Position numbers and translations under genes: made by a program. 9,909 bases of DNA from Solobacterium sp. (GTDB lineage Bacteria; Bacillota_I; Bacilli_A; Erysipelotrichales; Erysipelotrichaceae). The notes beneath the pieces are model-generated. The model worked only from the letters and a program-made list of their open reading frames with translations. It was not told the DNA's origin and made no database searches. Of this stretch, positions 6,994 through 9,909 are shown piece after piece. The DNA is taken from positions 1 to 9,909 of the forward strand of contig JABZMB010000046.1 in the NCBI GenBank assembly GCA_015256455.1. Reading direction: 5' to 3'. The first letter of the stretch is position 1. Every line of letters begins with the position of its first letter.

Positions 6994-7653
6994 CTATTTG
7001 ATTTGTTTACTTTCTTCCACAAAGCCATTCTCTTTTAACCAGTTTTCAACTGCATTTCTCTGTAAGTCTGTTAATGACTTTGTATCTTCTCCCAACTTGG
7101 AGAAACCTTCACTACTAAATAGTGGGCCTAAGTAATCTTTAGCAACCATTTCTGTAACTTGATTGACTTGTTTGATTAAAGAATTTTCTACAATATAACT
7201 TCCATTTTTAAATAGTGGTGTATGTAATAACACTGTTATCACAACAATCCACACAAACGCTTCTAGTACTCCAAAGGCAGCTCCTAATAGTGCACTGACT
7301 GCATGTAAACCTGGAACTTTATGCACACCCTTTGCAATTCGATCAACCACAAAGAACAAAATACGTAAAACTAGGAATAGTAATATAAACCATGCAATCT
7401 GGTTTACATATGTTTTGGCAATCGCCTCAAATGGTGTTCCAGATAAGCCTAATGACTTTGCAGATACAATATTGATGTATTTCGCAAACACACCACATAA
7501 TATCCACGCAATCCAATAAGAGATAATAGAACCAACAAGTCCAATTAATCTACGTAGTATCCCTGTATTATAACCTTGTGCCGCTTTTAGAACAAAGAAT
7601 AATACGACAAAGGCACTAAAATATATTGCCCAATTTTCCTGTAATGTAAACAT
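6994..7653 (-). CDS. cvpA: CvpA family membrane protein
   Basis: An integral membrane protein of 219 residues of the CvpA (colicin V production) family, whose molecular role in Firmicutes is not settled. Four hydrophobic segments are visible, at about 8-25, 36-55, 86-107 and 120-145. The second follows the typical basic turn ILRRLIGLVGSIISY. The third is followed by VDRIAKGVHKVPGLHAVSALLGAAFGVLEAF, a characteristic family stretch, and a soluble C-terminal tail of about 70 residues. The ATG at 7651-7653 lies 8 nt after AGGAGG; the frame also allows a TTG one codon earlier. It heads the operon with mutS2 and uvrC, 8 nt before mutS2. The same neighbourhood (rnhC, zapA, cvpA, polX, mutS2) occurs in B. 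subtilis, which supports the call. Confidence 0.9.
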   Translation of the reverse strand: MFTLQENWAIYFSAFVVLFFVLKAAQGYNTGILRRLIGLVGSIISYWIAWILCGVFAKYINIVSAKSLGLSGTPFEAIAKTYVNQIAWFILLFLVLRILFFVVDRIAKGVHKVPGLHAVSALLGAAFGVLEAFVWIVVITVLLHTPLFKNGSYIVENSLIKQVNQVTEMVAKDYLGPLFSSEGFSKLGEDTKSLTDLQRNAVENWLKENGFVEESKQIK

Positions 7654-7661
7654 CAATAAAA

Positions 7662-7667
7662 CCTCCT
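7662..7667 (-). promoter_or_regulatory. Shine-Dalgarno site of cvpA
   Basis: Perfect AGGAGG, 8 nt from the ATG at 7651-7653 and 5 nt from an in-frame TTG at 7654-7656. The ATG is preferred because it is the stronger codon. No convincing cvpA promoter was found further upstream; TTGAAA at about 7692-7697 is a weak -35 candidate. Confidence 0.75.
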
Positions 7668-7710
7668 ATATAAAGATGATAAAACAAAACGTTTCAAACT
7701 TCCAACTGCA

Positions 7711-7719
7711 TGATAAAAT
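7711..7719 (+). promoter_or_regulatory. Extended -10 promoter of rnhC, predicting a leaderless mRNA
   Basis: TGA-TAAAAT (extended -10) with the hexamer at 7714-7719. Counting seven bases on puts transcription start at about 7726, one base before the ATG at 7727. No Shine-Dalgarno sequence precedes that ATG or the earlier in-frame ATG at 7676. No convincing -35 box is seen. Confidence 0.5.
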
Positions 7720-7726
7720 ATACTAC

Positions 7727-8599
7727 ATGAATAGTACAATAACTTTAAAATTAACACCAAATCAAGAGGAACAATTATTCTCTGCTTTTAACGAATTTTT
7801 ATCAACCCCACCACAGTACGCAAAATGGCAATTAAAACCAGAGAATTGTGTTATTACTTGTTACACATCAGGAAAGACTGTATTCCAAGGAAAAGACGCA
7901 AACATTTATGCTGCAGCTTTCATGGATGAACCAGAAGTACTTACAACTACTTCTTCAACGAGTCAATATCCACAAGCTGGCAGCGATGAAGTTGGTACAG
8001 GTGATTACTTTGGACCTGTTTGTGTATGTGCTAGTTACGTTACAAAGGATGATGTTGATTTCTTAGTGAAACTAGGTGTACGTGACTCTAAGAAATTAAC
8101 CGATGCAGATATGCTAAAGATTGGTCCACAACTGATGGATAGAATCCCACATAGTCTATTGATAGTAACTCCTCAAAAATACAATCAAGTGCATGAAGAA
8201 AATAATCTTAACGCAATCAAGGCTAAATTACATAACCAAGCCTATATCAATCTTGCAAAGAAGATCAATCTTCCAAGTTTTAAGATTATTGATCAGTTTA
8301 CACCAGAATCTTCTTACTATCGTTATCTCAAAAATGAACCACAGATTGTACGTGGTATTCACTTTGAAACAAAGGCAGAAGATAAATACTTATCCGTCGC
8401 TGTTGGCTCTATCATCTCACGCTATGGTTTTCTAAAGACCTGGCAAGAAATGGAACAAAAATACAATCTAACTTTCCCAAAAGGTTCTGGAGATAAAGTT
8501 GACATCCTTGCCCAAGAGTTCGTTAATCGTTATGGATTTGAACATCTTGGCGAAGTCGCAAAATTACATTTTAAAAACACAGAAAAAATACATGTATAG
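7727..8599 (+). CDS. rnhC: Ribonuclease HIII
   Basis: RNase HIII cleaves RNA in RNA:DNA hybrids in the cytosol, removing primers and R-loops. The protein has an N-terminal TBP-like substrate-binding domain (about 1-75, beginning MNSTITLKLTPNQ) and an RNase H fold. The fold has the metal-binding pair D87-E88 (GSDEVGTGDYFGP), RDSKKLTD at 119-126, a third acidic residue D189 (KIIDQF), and the SVAVGSIISRYGF helix at 223-235, as in type 2-like RNases H. At 290 residues it is family-sized. An in-frame ATG at 7676 would add 17 residues, but neither start has a ribosome site. The extended -10 at 7711-7719 and the family-typical N terminus favour 7727, with a leaderless message. The gene is divergent from cvpA-mutS2-uvrC, whereas in B. 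subtilis it lies beside zapA. Its stop codon is inside the shared terminator. Confidence 0.93.
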   Translation: MNSTITLKLTPNQEEQLFSAFNEFLSTPPQYAKWQLKPENCVITCYTSGKTVFQGKDANIYAAAFMDEPEVLTTTSSTSQYPQAGSDEVGTGDYFGPVCVCASYVTKDDVDFLVKLGVRDSKKLTDADMLKIGPQLMDRIPHSLLIVTPQKYNQVHEENNLNAIKAKLHNQAYINLAKKINLPSFKIIDQFTPESSYYRYLKNEPQIVRGIHFETKAEDKYLSVAVGSIISRYGFLKTWQEMEQKYNLTFPKGSGDKVDILAQEFVNRYGFEHLGEVAKLHFKNTEKIHV

Positions 8600-8620
8600 A
8601 TTCTTTATACACGTATTTTC
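8585..8620. terminator. Shared hairpin terminator of rnhC and the LURP-one-related gene
   Basis: Arms at 8585-8598 and 8606-8619 form a 14 bp AT-rich stem with one A-C mismatch on the plus strand (a G-U wobble on the minus strand) and a 7 nt loop. The plus strand then runs TTTTC; the minus strand has a TTTTTT tract, so it should work well for the minus gene and moderately for rnhC. The rnhC stop codon lies in the stem. Confidence 0.75.
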
Positions 8621-8625
8621 ATTAC

Positions 8626-9288
8626 TTATCTATTGCTAGAATGTGCGGTTGAAGAACCACTAGAATGTCTTCTAGCCATCAGCATATTTTCTAATGTAAT
8701 AACGATGGCAACAACTGTCGCCTCCTCATTGACATCATACAAATCAATACAATATTTATCACGCATGGAGAAAAGTTTTTGTCCTACAACTGCAATAACA
8801 CGCTCCTGGTTGTTATATAAAACAAAGTTCAGATTTGCAAAATCTCCCTGTAAGGTCCAACCAAGTTCATCAATTGTAAATTTCATATCCAAGATACGGA
8901 ACAACTCTTTTGAAAGTTCAAACGACTTTCCACCAACTACATCAATATAGTGAATAGAATGAAGAGAGAACAGTTTCTTTTCTATCCTTGCGACTACTCG
9001 ATCCTCAACATCAGTAATTGTTGTTTCATTTGTAAAAGAGAATAGTTTAGAAGATGAATGATATACCACATTATCATTTTCATCCGTCACATCGATATCT
9101 TTGTGGAAACTAAATAAGTATCTACTTGTATAGAGTGATTTTGCTGGTTCACCATATTCCTTATAATTACGAATATCTGTTCCTTCTCCTGCAGAGTGGT
9201 ATCTTTGAAAGATTAACGAAACAACGAAAATTCCTACAACCATAATTACCATCAAAATCAATACTGGCTGCATTGTGTACATATACAT
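8626..9288 (-). CDS. Membrane-anchored LURP-one-related (LOR/YxjI-like) protein
   Basis: A 220-residue protein with a hydrophobic N-terminal helix (about 8-27, VLILMVIMVVGIFVVSLIF) followed by a polar linker and a LURP-one-related beta-barrel at about 50-205, the fold shared with tubby and phospholipid scramblases. Recurring LFS motifs mark the strands: LFSF at 58-61, KLFSF at 81-85, KKLFSL at 104-109 and QKLFSM at 170-175. The GWTLQGDF block is at 143-150. The tail (206-220) is rich in Ser, His and Arg. Biochemical function is unknown; membrane or lipid association is inference. AGGAGG at 9298-9303 is 9 nt from the ATG at 9286-9288 and only 3 nt from the ATG at 9292-9294, so the former was chosen. 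It has its own promoter and shares a terminator with convergent rnhC. Confidence 0.88.
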   Translation of the reverse strand: MYMYTMQPVLILMVIMVVGIFVVSLIFQRYHSAGEGTDIRNYKEYGEPAKSLYTSRYLFSFHKDIDVTDENDNVVYHSSSKLFSFTNETTITDVEDRVVARIEKKLFSLHSIHYIDVVGGKSFELSKELFRILDMKFTIDELGWTLQGDFANLNFVLYNNQERVIAVVGQKLFSMRDKYCIDLYDVNEEATVVAIVITLENMLMARRHSSGSSTAHSSNR

Positions 9289-9297
9289 TATCATTCA

Positions 9298-9303
9298 CCT
9301 CCT
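9298..9303 (-). promoter_or_regulatory. Shine-Dalgarno site deciding the LURP-one-related start
   Basis: Perfect AGGAGG (extended by TG). Four in-frame ATG codons follow within 25 nt. Spacing is 3 nt to the first and 9 nt to the second (9286-9288), so the second is the likelier start. Confidence 0.6.
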
Positions 9304-9325
9304 GGTATATTGATTAATGTTTACA

Positions 9326-9353
9326 ACTATATAGTAGCACTTTCTAAGTGCAA
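9326..9353 (-). promoter_or_regulatory. Promoter of the LURP-one-related gene with an internal palindrome
   Basis: Minus-strand -10 TATAGT (9326-9331, 5 of 6), 16 nt spacer, and a weak -35 TTGCAC (9348-9353). A perfect 6 bp inverted repeat, GCACTT-tct-AAGTGC (9337-9351), fills the spacer and could be an operator. The leader is about 30 nt. Confidence 0.5.
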
Positions 9354-9389
9354 AAGAAAAAATGGAATTTCACTTTAAGTGTATATTCC
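9352..9389 (-). terminator. Terminator of the NUDIX gene
   Basis: On the minus strand GGAAT (9385-9389) pairs with ATTCC (9364-9368), with an inner CACT/AGTG stem and a small loop, followed by ATTTTTTCTTTT (9352-9363). The stem is imperfect but the T tract is strong. It overlaps the last codons of the NUDIX gene. Confidence 0.6.
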
Positions 9390-9822
9390 ATTCTTCATTT
9401 ACTTTTTCATAATAGAACTCTGTTAGTTCAGGATCTTCAAACACACGAAGCAAAACATCCATGTCGACTGATAACTTCAACTTTAAGAAGTCTTCCCGCT
9501 TTATCCAAGATACTTTTCCTTCACTAGAAGAGATAATCTCACCAGTAAAAGTATTACAGGTATACAGGAATACGATATAGCGACTTCCATCCGAATTTAC
9601 CCAATCTTTCACTCCACAAAGCTTAGGACTTTGGATATCTAAACCTGTTTCTTCTTTCACTTCTCGGATAACAGAGTCAACGATAGATTCATCGTTTTCA
9701 ACATGACCACCCGGAAATGTAATACCTGGCCAATCTTTCTTTTGTCTATCAATGACAAGGATTTCATCACCTTTTGTTATCATGCATAAATTTGTAAGTG
9801 TTACTAATTTTCTTCTATCCAT
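9370..9822 (-). CDS. NUDIX hydrolase, MutX/8-oxo-dGTP diphosphatase-like
   Basis: A 150-residue cytosolic NUDIX hydrolase. The full Nudix box GX5EX7REUXEEXGU spans residues 39-61, with G39, E45, R53-E54 and E57-E58 in place. The N-terminal strand TLTNLCMITKGDEILVIDR and the WPGITFPGGHVE segment (31-42) closely resemble streptococcal MutX-type proteins, which remove oxidised dGTP from the nucleotide pool. Substrate is therefore likely, but not proven, to be 8-oxo-dGTP. The start is uncertain. The first in-frame ATG (9829-9831) is part of a TATAAT box, so the ATG at 9820-9822 was chosen. Neither has a Shine-Dalgarno site, and a leaderless message is predicted. It is followed by its own terminator and then the separately promoted LURP-one-related gene. 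Confidence 0.93.
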   Translation of the reverse strand: MDRRKLVTLTNLCMITKGDEILVIDRQKKDWPGITFPGGHVENDESIVDSVIREVKEETGLDIQSPKLCGVKDWVNSDGSRYIVFLYTCNTFTGEIISSSEGKVSWIKREDFLKLKLSVDMDVLLRVFEDPELTEFYYEKVNEEWNIHLK

Positions 9823-9829
9823 GCATGTC

Positions 9830-9835
9830 ATTATA
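9830..9835 (-). promoter_or_regulatory. -10 box of the NUDIX gene, predicting a leaderless mRNA
   Basis: Perfect minus-strand TATAAT. Seven nt separate it from the ATG at 9820-9822, so transcription should start at about 9823, one base before that codon. The -35 region at 17 nt (TTTCAA) is weak. An AT-only inverted repeat AATAATT/AATTATT lies just upstream. Confidence 0.55.
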
Positions 9836-9861
9836 AAAGAATAATTGATAAATTGAAAGAA

Positions 9862-9909
9862 TTATTTTGACATCCAGCTTTCATCACTTGGATTATTTCT
9901 AAAGTTTAA
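9862..9909 (-). CDS. Possible 3' end of an upstream gene (15 codons and stop)
   Basis: Reading the minus strand from the right edge gives LNFRNNPSDESWMSK and then TAA at 9862-9864. The composition looks like a protein tail and the position, 26 nt before the NUDIX -10 box, fits a tandem gene, but 15 open codons can occur by chance. No function can be assigned. Confidence 0.35.
   Translation of the reverse strand, partial: LNFRNNPSDESWMSK

Noticed and set aside
7676..7678. ATG at 7676 as the rnhC start
   Set aside because: It has no Shine-Dalgarno site, the extra 17 residues are not family-like, and the predicted promoter lies downstream of it. It is not excluded by experiment.
7848..8435. 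Overlapping plus-strand frames inside rnhC
   Set aside because: They are out of frame with RNase HIII, whose motifs are continuous, and show no start signals.
9841..9866. AT-only inverted repeat AATAATT/AATTATT upstream of the NUDIX gene
   Set aside because: Seven A/T pairs with a 13 nt loop are easily found by chance in DNA this AT-rich; too weak to call a terminator or operator.

Overview
The window is AT-rich chromosomal DNA from a low-GC Gram-positive bacterium (Bacillota). Strong AGGAGG-type ribosome sites, RNase HIII, MutS2 with a C-terminal Smr domain, and a CIRCE heat-shock operator support this. Protein character, including a DUF3196-like helical protein of the Erysipelotrichia/Mollicutes type, makes an Erysipelotrichia relative most likely; that placement is inference. 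The density and content are those of a housekeeping region. I see no mobile element, CRISPR array, riboswitch or toxin-antitoxin pair, and no gene-free stretch over 300 bases.

Layout from left to right: (1) The 5' two thirds of tig (trigger factor, minus strand, cut by the left edge) lie behind two promoters; the distal one carries a 16/18-match CIRCE (HrcA operator). (2) A DUF3196-like helical protein, a tRNA-Arg(UCU) with its own promoter and a terminator-like hairpin, and a YfcE/MJ0936-type metallophosphodiesterase follow, all minus. (3) One small plus-strand membrane protein of unknown function converges on (4) a tight minus-strand operon cvpA - mutS2 - uvrC (8 and 9 nt gaps, Shine-Dalgarno sites overlapping upstream stop codons), closed by a hairpin whose loop holds the uvrC stop codon. 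(5) rnhC (RNase HIII) runs divergently from cvpA. (6) Convergent to rnhC and sharing a terminator with it is a membrane-anchored LURP-one-related protein. It is preceded by a MutX-like NUDIX hydrolase with its own terminator. (7) Fifteen codons at the right edge may be the tail of another minus-strand gene.

Functionally the centre is a genome-maintenance and RNA-quality block: UvrC (nucleotide excision repair), MutS2 (recombination control or ribosome rescue), RNase HIII (RNA:DNA hybrid removal) and, further right, a probable 8-oxo-dGTP cleaner. The rnhC-cvpA-mutS2-uvrC neighbourhood resembles that of Bacillus subtilis but lacks zapA and polX, and rnhC is divergent.

The most notable signals are regulatory: the CIRCE-controlled promoter of tig, and two genes (rnhC and the NUDIX gene) whose -10 box ends exactly 7 nt before an ATG with no Shine-Dalgarno site, which predicts leaderless mRNAs. 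No new multi-gene system was found.
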